Below, piece by piece: positions 24,991 through 37,000 of a stretch of 64,000 bases of DNA (its first letter is position 1; the number at the start of each line of letters is the position of its first letter). Made by a program: the position numbers and the translations under genes. Below the pieces are notes generated by a model. The model saw only the letters and a list, made by a program, of their open reading frames with translations. It was not told the DNA's origin and ran no database searches. This DNA is from a virus: positions 51,312-115,311 of the IMG/VR virus record IMGVR_UViG_3300026534_000102; one strand, 5' to 3'.

Positions 24991-27900
24991 CTAATTAACT
25001 TCTACCTCCCACCATGTTAAAATATTTGTGTTATAAACTTCATCTACCTTAAAATCATTCGAATCTGGAACATCTATTTTAAGATATGCATTTTTACTTG
25101 TAGAGGGATAAATGGACTCTACTTTAATTAGTGGTTGTAGTTGTATACTATTAATCAGTGGTGGAGTTAAATACCAATAACAATCAGAAACATTATTATT
25201 ATATTGAAACTTATCTATATATACATCATTTGGAGAATCTACTTTTATTTCTACATTTAAACTTCTATTATCATTAAACCAAATTGGATAAGCACCATAC
25301 CAACTATAGTATGCGTCACAGTACACTGATTGCCAAGATACACCATCATAGTGATATAAGTATAATTTTGGATAATCTCCACTTGTTCTACTAAACTTTA
25401 ATACCCCCGCGCCAGCAAATGTTGCAGCAGTTCCACTATAAGTAGTATCAATACCACTATAAGTAGTCATCGGTATTGTTAAAGTATTGCTTCTGTAAAA
25501 TCTATCACCCGAGCTATGATCCCTTCGTGACCCATATGCCTCCGTTTTCAAAGTCATTTCTTGTATACTCTTAGAAAAAGTCCATCTATAATATTGATCT
25601 GTGTCATTATTAATACTGTTGGGTCTAATTGAAAAAACTATAGTAGATGTGCCTGAAATAGCTGTAGAAGGAATATCATAATCAAATTGAAACTCAAACT
25701 CATTAGTAACATATTTATTTACATACCACTTATGGTGTGAGTCTATTCTAGTTGAAAAAGAACCATTAGGAATTCCATGACCCTTAAACAATAATCGTTC
25801 ATCTTTTATAATAGACCTATTATCATAAGTATTCCATCTATGTTGAGCTGGACGTCCATCAATAGTATAATTAAATTCATCACCAGGAAGCCAATCCTCA
25901 TCCAAGGTTAAATTATCATACATATCTTGTGGAGGGGCCGCCTGTAATGTCACTTCCGCTTGATAATAATTGTTTTTATGAATATAATACTCATAATTAT
26001 TAACCTTCGTATAAGGCAAACTAGACCAACTTAAATCCTGTGGCAAAGGCAATTTATCCTGCCACGGTGATTTTTCCTCTGGGCTCTTATTAATAAACCC
26101 AGGCCGACGTTGATAATCTTTCTGTACGGACATTATAGTTTTCACAACCTGCCCCAGAAATTTATCCACATAAAAACCTTGACCATGTAATGTTATTACC
26201 CAACAACCAGATAAATCTGAGTGAAAATAATATGCAAAAGGGATTTCAACATTAAACATAACTCTACCAAATTCCTCATCCACTGTTCGAATATACACCA
26301 AATTATAGCCTATTAATAACCATAACCCATCCTCACCATCTATTTCCATTTGAATAATAGTTCCAGTCTGACTAAAATTATAAATACCAGAATGGAACAA
26401 GCCCTCTGAAGTCACCCTGATCAAATCATTAATACCAGAACCCTTATCATTAATAAACCAACAACCACCATCAACCGTCCCGGCACATATTGTAGGTTTA
26501 ACTACATCTTTTCCATAATAAGATATTACCTCATTTCCAAACAAATCAAGTTTACTAACAAGCCCAGTTGAAGTAGAACTATACCAAACCCAATTACCGT
26601 CAGGAGTTATATCAAACCCGTTCAAAACTTTTGTTTTGTCAAATAATTTAAATGTAGGACCAGATAAATCACTATCAAAACGCACCAAATAGTTACCTTT
26701 TTTATCTAATAAACTACCAGAATTAACATACGATATATCCAAATCTAACCAAATACCATTAGAAGAATCTAATTTAATTTTATTAAATTTTAAGGTGTGT
26801 TTATAACTACTATACGAGCTCATTAATGTTTTGATTGGAGCTGTGGTAGCTCCATAAGAAAAAGCTATCAAATAACTGGTATAAGAAGTAGAAAAGCCCA
26901 CAGCCGAAAAACCGGTATCTTGATTTATATCCCATAAATAATTGGTTAAATTACCATAATTATTTACAATGTGAGTGATATTATCTTGATTAGTAATTTC
27001 AATCTCACCATCTACGGTAAATTCTTTGTATCCTATATAATACAATTGGTTTGCAGCCCTAGTATATAGTGTTCTATATACATCATACTTCATTATAGAT
27101 TCAGAATTTCTAATTTTAATGGTTTCTGATGAATCAGTCTTATCTACTTTAATTTTACTCCCATTAGAAGAATTTAAATCATCTATTACTAATTTAGTAT
27201 AATTATATGAATCCACCGTAGATTTAAATAAAACTGTAGTGTATGTCCCAAAAGTATGATTAAAAGAAAGACTGTCATTTACAAAAACATCTCGTGTATT
27301 ATAACTTAAAGTAAGTTTGTCATCATAAACCACGAGCTCCGGTGGTAAAGTACCTTTCGACCAGTTATCTTTATCCATAAAAATAAATTCTGAATTTCTA
27401 ACTCCAATCCATGGACCATTCTCAGAATTAGACAAATATGTTATAGTGTCCACGTTTTTGCCAGTGGGCTCTAATCTTACGTATGCGGTAGCAACGCTAT
27501 CTCCGCTATTGTAAATAGGAACTGGATATATGACACTCTCTCCTCTGCCCGCCAAAGTGTCTATTTTATCTAAACTCCCATCTGAACCAAAATCTATAAT
27601 ACTCTCATCACTTAATACCTGATACCCGTGGACCGTACCACTTGAAGAAGTCCCACTAAGAGTATGAAGAAGTCGAATAAATCTTGGTGCAGAACTTCCC
27701 GAAACAGTAGTATAAAAATAACCATTCCCTAAATCAGTCGGACTATCCATTAATGTTTCATAGTCTTCATTAATATATTGAAACCTTATTCCTGAAGCAA
27801 CAGTCCCTGAACTTTCTGTAGTTTCATAGTAATATCTAATTTCATCTATTTTTGTTCGGGCATATAAATCTAAATCAAGACACAAAATATCTGATGTTCC

Positions 27901-28023
27901 AAGCTGAACTACTGGCAAGGTAGAAGTTTTAAGAAGTGCTTCTATCTGTTTATAATCTAAAGAAACATTTCCTTCAACAAGATTAACTTTAAAATCTAAA
28001 TTTTGAGCTAAATTGATTTTCAT
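24991..28023 (-). CDS. Large tail/adhesion protein with propeller-like core
   Basis: A 1010-aa protein. The N-terminus (residues about 30-150) looks discoidin-like (LYARTKIDEIRYYYETTESS and RFIRLLHTLSGT). Residues about 460-650 contain repeated GNWVWYSSTSTGLVSKLD, GGCWFINDKGSGINDLIRV, GLWLLIGYNLVYI and GCWVITLHGQGFYVD phrases, reading as propeller blades. Residues 750-960 resemble a lectin jelly roll (EFEFQFDYDIPSTAI, LKFSRTSGDYPKLYLY). No catalytic residues recognised. It lies between two other adhesins and is probably part of the host-recognition apparatus. Confidence 0.65.
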   Translation of the reverse strand: MKINLAQNLDFKVNLVEGNVSLDYKQIEALLKTSTLPVVQLGTSDILCLDLDLYARTKIDEIRYYYETTESSGTVASGIRFQYINEDYETLMDSPTDLGNGYFYTTVSGSSAPRFIRLLHTLSGTSSSGTVHGYQVLSDESIIDFGSDGSLDKIDTLAGRGESVIYPVPIYNSGDSVATAYVRLEPTGKNVDTITYLSNSENGPWIGVRNSEFIFMDKDNWSKGTLPPELVVYDDKLTLSYNTRDVFVNDSLSFNHTFGTYTTVLFKSTVDSYNYTKLVIDDLNSSNGSKIKVDKTDSSETIKIRNSESIMKYDVYRTLYTRAANQLYYIGYKEFTVDGEIEITNQDNITHIVNNYGNLTNYLWDINQDTGFSAVGFSTSYTSYLIAFSYGATTAPIKTLMSSYSSYKHTLKFNKIKLDSSNGIWLDLDISYVNSGSLLDKKGNYLVRFDSDLSGPTFKLFDKTKVLNGFDITPDGNWVWYSSTSTGLVSKLDLFGNEVISYYGKDVVKPTICAGTVDGGCWFINDKGSGINDLIRVTSEGLFHSGIYNFSQTGTIIQMEIDGEDGLWLLIGYNLVYIRTVDEEFGRVMFNVEIPFAYYFHSDLSGCWVITLHGQGFYVDKFLGQVVKTIMSVQKDYQRRPGFINKSPEEKSPWQDKLPLPQDLSWSSLPYTKVNNYEYYIHKNNYYQAEVTLQAAPPQDMYDNLTLDEDWLPGDEFNYTIDGRPAQHRWNTYDNRSIIKDERLLFKGHGIPNGSFSTRIDSHHKWYVNKYVTNEFEFQFDYDIPSTAISGTSTIVFSIRPNSINNDTDQYYRWTFSKSIQEMTLKTEAYGSRRDHSSGDRFYRSNTLTIPMTTYSGIDTTYSGTAATFAGAGVLKFSRTSGDYPKLYLYHYDGVSWQSVYCDAYYSWYGAYPIWFNDNRSLNVEIKVDSPNDVYIDKFQYNNNVSDCYWYLTPPLINSIQLQPLIKVESIYPSTSKNAYLKIDVPDSNDFKVDEVYNTNILTWWEVEVN

Positions 28024-28028
28024 TTACA

Positions 28029-31000
28029 TTATACTCCTATATCCCATTGTGCCAATAATGGAGCTGTTCTAGTTCTTACCCTCGAAATTAAATTTTTATC
28101 CGCAGTTAAATCACTTCTTACAAAAATAGAAATTTCTCCGCCCGCGGGAACCTGTTTAAAAACAAAAGGCAGTTCAGAGGAATCTACTTTATAAAAGGTT
28201 ACATTATCCTTTGATATTTCAATTAAATCTGATTCTACTAACGGTTGTATAATATTCCCAGAAAAATCAAACAAGTCTTTATAAAAGTCTTCTTTCGCAT
28301 ATCCAAAAACTTTAACCTCACCAATAACGGCAGAAATAGATTTAGGGTTTGGCTCATTCATAAATGCATTAGAAGAACCAGTTCCTCCTATAATAAGTGT
28401 AAAAAACTTATCATCCATATATTCCCAAGTATCTTTTAAATCAAAAATAGGGACACCATTTAGATATATTCTAATAGTAGTACCTCTGGGAGAAAGTGCT
28501 GTGCCATCATTAGAAAAAGACATAGCAAAATGCCAAGGAGAATCAACTGAAATTATGTCAGAATTAGTTATAATCAAAGAGACTTTTTTAAACGAATTAG
28601 TAGATGGGTTGCCATAGTAAATCAAAAACCCACCCTCAGATAAAGCACAACCTAAAGAATCCCCCTCAGTAGATGTCATTGAAAAAATGTTTCTTGGGTG
28701 CATTTCTCCGAACGAGTCCACCCCATCTAAAGTAGTATCTGGTCTAAGCCACATACTAATGGCTCCCGAAGAGAGACTAAGATTAGAAAGCTTAATAGAT
28801 ATGTTATCATTTTCAGATAAATATAATCCTGGTACTGCATCATGGAGGTAATCTTCAAACATATTACGGGCAATACTAAAACCATCTATTTCAAATTTTA
28901 TTGGCTTTGTATTATTCCCCTTAAAATGAGTTTCTATAAAAGAGAAATCAATATATTGAACCGCTCGCGGATCTTTATCACGAGAGCCATACTCTAAATC
29001 ATAATTAACATTATCGGCGCTTTTAAATCTTAAGAACATATCATTCCAACCTGTAGAAACCTGCCCAGAAATAGTCGTAAAGTACCACTCATAGTAAATT
29101 GGACTTCTAGAACTGGTTCCATCATAACCACCAAACACAAACTTACCGTAAGTCCAATCAACAGCACTATAATCTTCTATGTACCATCGAAACTTTAATG
29201 CATCTCTCCAAGAACATTTTTCGTCTACACCAAAATCATCGCCTTCTATAAATTTAACAGTTTCTTCTAAGTTAGATTTAGGATAATCTATTACTAAAGA
29301 TCTCGTACAATAATAATACGTGGAATCATAGGAATTAGATAAATTACTATACTTAGACGACCACCAATAGTAATAATCCACTGGGTTTTCCTTATACCAT
29401 CCTATAACTTTGAGATGCTTTAAATATCTTTTACCCGATAAATGATTTGTAGCATCTAAATTCTTTGTAACCACCCATTGTTCATAATTGGGAGCTTTTC
29501 CCCACCCAGTAAATGTTATTTTTTCTGGGTCAGATAAAACTGAATCTGAAAAAGAGTAGTTATCCTCAACACTTACCCAATCCATAGAAAGGTCTTCTTT
29601 CCAAGGCCCTACAACTTCTGGAAGATCGAAAGTATAAAATTGAGATTTCATATTAATGGCTACAATTGGAGTATCATCACTATTCAAAATAGAAAAACCA
29701 TAATATTCATAAACTTCTATTTCACGTAATGTAACTCCATTAAAAACTTCTAAATCGGTCGCAGACGTGGCCAACAGAGTTTGGCCCGGCTCTATTGCAT
29801 TTACTGTAAGGCGTAGCCATCTAGCTTTAACAGGTGTAGTCACCTCATGTGTACGTTCATATTCAGTATTTCCACTAACATCAAAAAAAGTTATATATTG
29901 GCCTTCATTTTCAGCTACTTCTATAGTATAGTCTACCATCATGTGTGCTGGTAAATCTGAAGCAGGATCTGGAGATTCCTGTGCACCATGATATAAAACA
30001 ACCTTATAAATATCATACACTTTACCAAAGTCTATTATAAAATATGGAGCAGGTATATCTCCATTCACTCCCCAACACTTTAGCAAATCAAATGTATGAT
30101 CCCCATCAGTGAGAAAAGAGGTAGACATTGGTCCAAAAGTAGGAGAAGACTCTATACTCGAAGAAGCTATGCCCAAAGCTATGTTATTATTTCCCAACGA
30201 ATATAATGTAGTAGCTGGCCCTATAGCTGTCCAACTATTATTATATCCTCCAGAGGGAGCAAGTTGTGTACTAATTTCAGTAAAAACATTAAGTCGTTCA
30301 ACAAGCCTCGAAACACCATCACCATTTAATAATGTTAACATTACCCATCTAGCATTCTTAGAATCAGAATAATAAGCAGCACACTGCGTAATTTCAAATT
30401 TATTTACAAACACACCTATAGCAGGATATCCTGGATCATTACTATTTAGCGCAAAAGAACATACCATTTTAGTACAATTATTATAAACCAGTTTATAAGT
30501 AGATAGTTCAGCCCACACATCTCCAACATTTTCTCTATAATAAAAACTAAAAACATCGCCTACTCGTTTTATTCTTATATTAGCTTTTATTGGAATTGAA
30601 CTATTATTACTGTATAATTCTTTTGAAGTTGAACTATTATCATTAATAGTTAATTTATAGCCTAAAACACCATAAAAAATACCAATATTAAATTCAAAAA
30701 ACAAAGAATCATTTAAAACATCTCTTACAGTAAAAACAAAGCTCCATGGTAAAGAAGTAAAGTCCTTGATTTCATACTCAAACCATGCATCAAAATCATT
30801 ATTAAACACATATTTGAACTCAGCAGAAGCGTTATCTTGATGCTGTGTCTCTCCATTGACTTTAAATAAAAGTCTATTGTCAAAAATATATACTGAGCTA
30901 TAATCAGTAGTGTTCACAGTCCACCATTTGGGTAAAGAATAATCCTGAGCACTAAATGTAGTATCTATATCAGTTTCATTTATGTATTCAAATGCCTTAT

Positions 31001-34000
31001 TAACATCATCAGTCTCTTTACTAGAATAAATGGTATTAGTAGTCAAAGATAAATCTGTTACGCCCGAGGCGCCAAAATTTCTTATAAATTCCAAAGAATA
31101 TCTTTTTTCCAAATCGATTGCTAACATAGAGAAGTACTGCTTACTATACAAAGATCCAGCAATATAATAACTATACTGACTTGGATAAATTAAATCTACA
31201 TCACAATAATGACCATAAATAGCGTTATCATTACTTGCATAAAAAGAAATTGTGTAAAGTCTTCCGTATCGATGTTCTACTCTTGGACCAGAATAGTATA
31301 TCCGTCTATGATAGCGCCCTTTATCTTTTTGATTATTTAAATCCGTTCTAGAAATTCTCACATTAGTTATATAACCAGAAAAATACTTACCTATTTCTAT
31401 ATCATTTAATCCCGTAATATTAATTACGGATGTTGTATTAATCATCTTATTGTTGAAACCACCAATACCTACGTAAGAACCATGATCATATTCGATTCTA
31501 TATCCTTTGTTCATTATTATGTTAGTCCATCTATGCGGTTTTATATACGATTCTGTATACGAACCATTGCCTATAACAGTATCATTATAAATTAGTTCCA
31601 AAGTAAATTTATATGGATCTCTGTGTTGTCTTTTAATTATTATAGCGTATTGGTTTTCTATGTCTGAAATACCAACATCTGTTTTTCTCTGCTGTATTAA
31701 AACGGAATAATCTCTATCTCCTCTAATTAAAAACTTAGTGTATTCATCTGGAATAAATTTTCCGGCCGGCGGAGTAAAAGACGAAGACCACCTTGCAAAA
31801 CCTTTTGTAAACCTAGCTTCTTCAATAATTCCAAAACACTGATCATTAACTGTATTATTATAAAGAGCACAACCAATATTTAAATCCTGATCATTAAAAT
31901 AATTAGATCCACCAACTACACTAAACTCTTCATAGTAGCCTAGAGACCCAGAAATCACAGTTGTATTTTTTTCATCCCCATCTATAAATAGATGTAAATT
32001 ACTCCCTGCTCTACTAACAGCTAAATGATAAGTAACACTACTATCAGGATTCAGCCAAGTACAATCAATTGTATTATTTCCGCTTTCAAAAACTAATTTA
32101 TGATTTATGGCATCATAATAGAAATGTAATGTGTTTTTTCTGTAAAAGAACGTAACTTTGGAGGTAATTGAAATAAATTTGAAATAACAATCAAATGTAA
32201 AATCTTCGGTTCTTAAATCAAACAGTCTTTTATTCTTAACAATGATATAGGCATCTGAATCAACAAACTTATACCCCCACCCAACATAACCTTCTTCTGG
32301 AGGCACCATATCTACTTTGTAACTTATTACCTTGTGACCCTCACTAGATACATCATAAACCCCTTTAGGTAAACTCGTAGGGCACATCCAAAAATCTATA
32401 GTCATTAATCGATTATCTATTCTATATTCTTCCTGTTTCGGGGCAGAAAGATAAGAAGAACCATCAAAATATGCTGTCCCATTACTTTCTGGTAAAATAT
32501 TAGTATTATAAGATAGTGCAGAACTAACTTCAAAATGGTATAATTTCCCTTTAACATAATTATTAGGTGGGGTGTGGTTATAAGAACTAGCTAAACCTAA
32601 TGAAACGCTTCCCCAAATACAAGAAGAAACTAAACTTCCTTCAAAAGCCAAGGCACTACCATCGAAATCATCGGTCCAAACCTTCAAAGAGTAGTTCTCA
32701 TATCCGTCATAAACCAGTTTAAAGTAATACTTAGTATTTAAAGCACAAACCCCCAAATTATTACTTTTACTAGAGCACCCAACATCATTTGGATTTATAA
32801 TCACTATCTTAGTAGAATTTGAAGATAATCTAACACAACATCCTAACATACCAGGAGTCGAATAATAATAACCACGATATCTGTCAACATCAATAAACCC
32901 GAATTCAACCCTACCGTTTTGATAATCCGTTACCTCTAAACAAACTTTTAATTCTATTTCGGGATTATTAGTAGTATCTAATCTAGTACCGCCCCAATAA
33001 AATTCTTTTTCTTCATCTACCTTCCTTACAATTCCAGTATGTACATTATCATAATCACTTCCTTCTATAGAAAAATCCAAGTATCCTGGATACTCATAAG
33101 TCCCACTAGTGACTGTCCCACTCGAAGAAACCCAATTAAAATAAGTTAAATGTTGGAGAGAGTAATAACTCTGATTTTCATACTCGCGTGCTTCCCATTC
33201 TGAAACTGATGACCAACTACCCAAATCTAATAAATAACTACCTGAAATAGAAGTAAATTTAGATTCTATTGGTACAACACCATGCGTATTTACAGTATTT
33301 TCATAATAACTATAATCAAAAAACCTATTAGTTACTTTGTCTTCCAACAAATAAAAGGTAGTATATCTATCAACACCACAATATCGATCTATAGCAGGAT
33401 TATCAGCATCATCAATCATTTCTACCCAGTCGGGTTTAAAATCGTGATAAACAACCAATTTGTCTATAGATTTAGGACTACCTAAATCTATAGTTATATA
33501 CTGCTCATCTTTGACAGTGTAGTAACTTCCACTAGTAGAATGATCATTTAAATGGGGGGCGGTATTGATAGCAGAACTGTTAAAAACATCCATATTTTTA
33601 TTATGATAAAAAACCGCACCAGTTAGTTCTTCATCCTTGTAATAAGGTTTTATTTCTCTTATATTCCAGCTATTATATTTACATTTAAATGCCAACCTCC
33701 AATATCTGTTCCTACTAATAACAGGTATATTAATAATACTATAGGCCCCATTTGGAATATTGGAAAAATGCATGTAATCTGTTTCAATTTTTTTTCCATA
33801 ATTAAATTCAAACCAGTACTCCCCATTATCATAAGAGTAATAAGCTAATTTACCAATAATAGAATTATCCAACGTGAAACAATCACAATTTATCGCAATG
33901 TTTTTATTATCATTCCTTATAGGATATGAAGGTGACTTAGAAACAACGGGCGCAGGCCCTTTCTCAGCCCTACTCAAGGACTGGTACCCATCAAATTTAT

Positions 34001-37000
34001 CATAAAACGAAAGGGAATTAACATTTTCAACCGATTTCAAAACATCAACATATAGGTCATAAGGTTTCCCATAAATGTTTTTAAAAACAACCTCATTGAT
34101 TTGACCTTGTCTTCCAATCCCATTTGTACCAAGCACAACTAAATCCTTGCATTTTGGATTTTCTACGTATAAGTCATCTTCATTTATATTGAGCAAAATA
34201 TCTCGGAGTTTAATTGCCGTTATAGGATTAAATTCTATTGTGAAATAACGTGGGGTATCCCCAACCATAGCTTGAGCAGTTTCATTATCTAGTTCAGATA
34301 GTTCTAGAGGTATCCAATAATCTTTATATAAAGAGTAATTGATAAAAAGTCCACCAACAAAAGTGGAACCAAGATTTGGAGCAAAACCATAAAGCTCCAT
34401 CTCTAAAACTTTAGTGGAATAATGAAAATCAGTATAAATTCTAAACCCTTTGGCTTCTAAAGGCTCCCACTCATGCTGCAACAATTTCCAATCAAGGGCA
34501 ATCGCTTGATGCGCGGCCATGTTATTAGTTATATTAAACTCAGCATTATAAGTAGGATGTCCAGGTAAAGTGGAATCCCCAGGTATATACCACCCTGGAC
34601 CAGAAACATACTCTAATTGTGGTTTTCCTATAGTGGGGTTAGAAAAAAGATAATCTTTTACTGCGTCATACCTATCACTTCCTTTTTCATACCTTGTATT
34701 ATCCAAAGTTACAGCGGTGTATTCAGGAATTAAATTATAATGAGGATTATCTGCGTTCCCAGAAATATAGTAATCATCTACATAATAAGATAAAGCAAAG
34801 TTTTTAAAGTTGTTTTCTTCTTTAAAATAAATTTTTGATTTAAATATTTTCTTATTACGATTTAAAGGGAATCGGGTGTAAAAAGCCACAGGGTCACTTT
34901 CAAAATCTATAACTCTTTCATTAGTAAACCAGGGGTATTCGAAATAATGTCTCCCAATCCATTCATGATCACCATTTACCCAAAAATAATAGGGATTGTT
35001 TGGAATTACTCCAGTATCAGCATAAGATGCCCAGGAATCAGCCGCCTTACCTCCCTGGACCTTGTAAATCCCATCATTTAGTCTATTAACTCCATAAGCT
35101 ATATTCGGGACAGTAAAAAAATGCCAAAGACCCTGAAGAATATCATAATAAGCTGTTGTATGATTTAAACCAAATACATCAACATTCCAATTTATATCAA
35201 CACAGCGCATTAAATTATATTCCAAAGAAAGGGGTTTGGAAGACCCCGTAACTATTAAATCACTTATATTTATCCTGTGATTTAAATCTACATCAAGTCG
35301 AAGGCGTGTTTGTTTCTCTGAACTTCGAGCATATAATAATAAACCATCTACACCATCACCATGAATTGATCCAGGATAAATTCTATCCCCTACAAATACT
35401 TCTTCTGGGAATTCATAATATAGAGCGTTTGTATGAACGGCGTCACCCTGCGGACCTTTATATAGCTTAATATTATAGATTCCTAGCAAGTCACCTTTAT
35501 TTACGAAAATATCGCAATCTACATCTATCGACATTTGATATCTGTCATATAGTGTATGTATTGGGTCGGTCTTATCTTCAATAGGAATTGTTTCCACACA
35601 AACCAAACTTCCATCAATCTGTGGTCTAAAAATTAAAAACTTACTTCCTTTTGCCGTTATTCTACCCGCATCGCTTTCTTCACTAATAAGCCACCCGCCA
35701 TACAGGTCAGTTCTCACGCTTTGATAACCTATATCTGGAGTACCTAAAGCATGAATCTCTTTAATTCTACCAGTAGCATTAAATGGATGACAATAATCAA
35801 TAATAACTTTACCAAACCCATCAAGCATATTATAATTAGGATAAGATTGTTGTCTGTAGTCAGGGTCCATGGTGAAAAAAAGTTCGTCTTGACTACCCCC
35901 TGTCCCACAGGTATCCCAGTCTTTTCTACCAGCCTCAACATTATAAAGGTGTGGATCAAAATTTATAGATGTTGAATCATTAGCATCAAAAAGTCTTTGA
36001 ATACCATAAGTTCCTAATCTATAAGAAGATAAAAATTCAGATAAATCAGCGGGGTCTGTTCCAGAAGTAGTTGTAAAGAGAGCATTTCCTGAAGCATCAT
36101 AAAACCCCAATTCTACTGCCGCTGGAGAAAAATCTACAAGTACAGAACTCGCAGCTCTATTCGTTCCAGATATAATTTCAAATCTATTATCTTCAGTAAA
36201 ATTAACTTCGGCAGCCTCGTAACCTCCTAACGAAATCAAAGAAAGACTACGCTCAACTAATCGTGCAACCTCATGACCTGTGTAGTTTATAAACTCGCCT
36301 AATAAAACATGTTCAAACCCATAACCATCAATGTTTACCAATAAATCACTATCATTAGTACCTGACACAGTAAACATAGTTTTATTATTATAACCAGAAA
36401 TACATTTTCCTCTTAACCCAACCCCCTGACAGGGGTGTGAATAGTTCCCAGTTCTAAAATATTCACAATTAGGTTTATCACAATTAAATTTGTCAATGGA
36501 TTTTACCTGTATAGACCTAATAAAAAACTCATCACCATCTCGACCATCTTGATAAATAGGATAAACTCTTAAATCATAAACATCACCTTGCCAATATTGT
36601 GCCTCTGCTACTGAAATAGTATAAGTGTGCCATTTACTATCAGGGTAAATTTCAAATAAAGTCGATTTCTTTTCATCCCAATGTGGATCTGCTAACGTTC
36701 TCCACATCAACTTACCTTTAGAAGGTAAATTTTGGCCGGCGGCGCGGTCAATAACATTAAGTTCCATAGATATTGTAACTATAAAATAATCTTCTGCTGA
36801 AAAAGGCTGAAAAGGATGGTCTCTTCCTATTACTGCAAAATCCCCATACAAGGTAGCAAAAATAAAATCGTTCCAGCAACCATAAGTATGAATACCATCA
36901 TAGTACAACCATCCATCTACATCACCATTCCTACTAAAATCAGTAGTAAAAGCTACATTAGAATCATGCACGCATAAATAAGATTGACGCACAACAACAT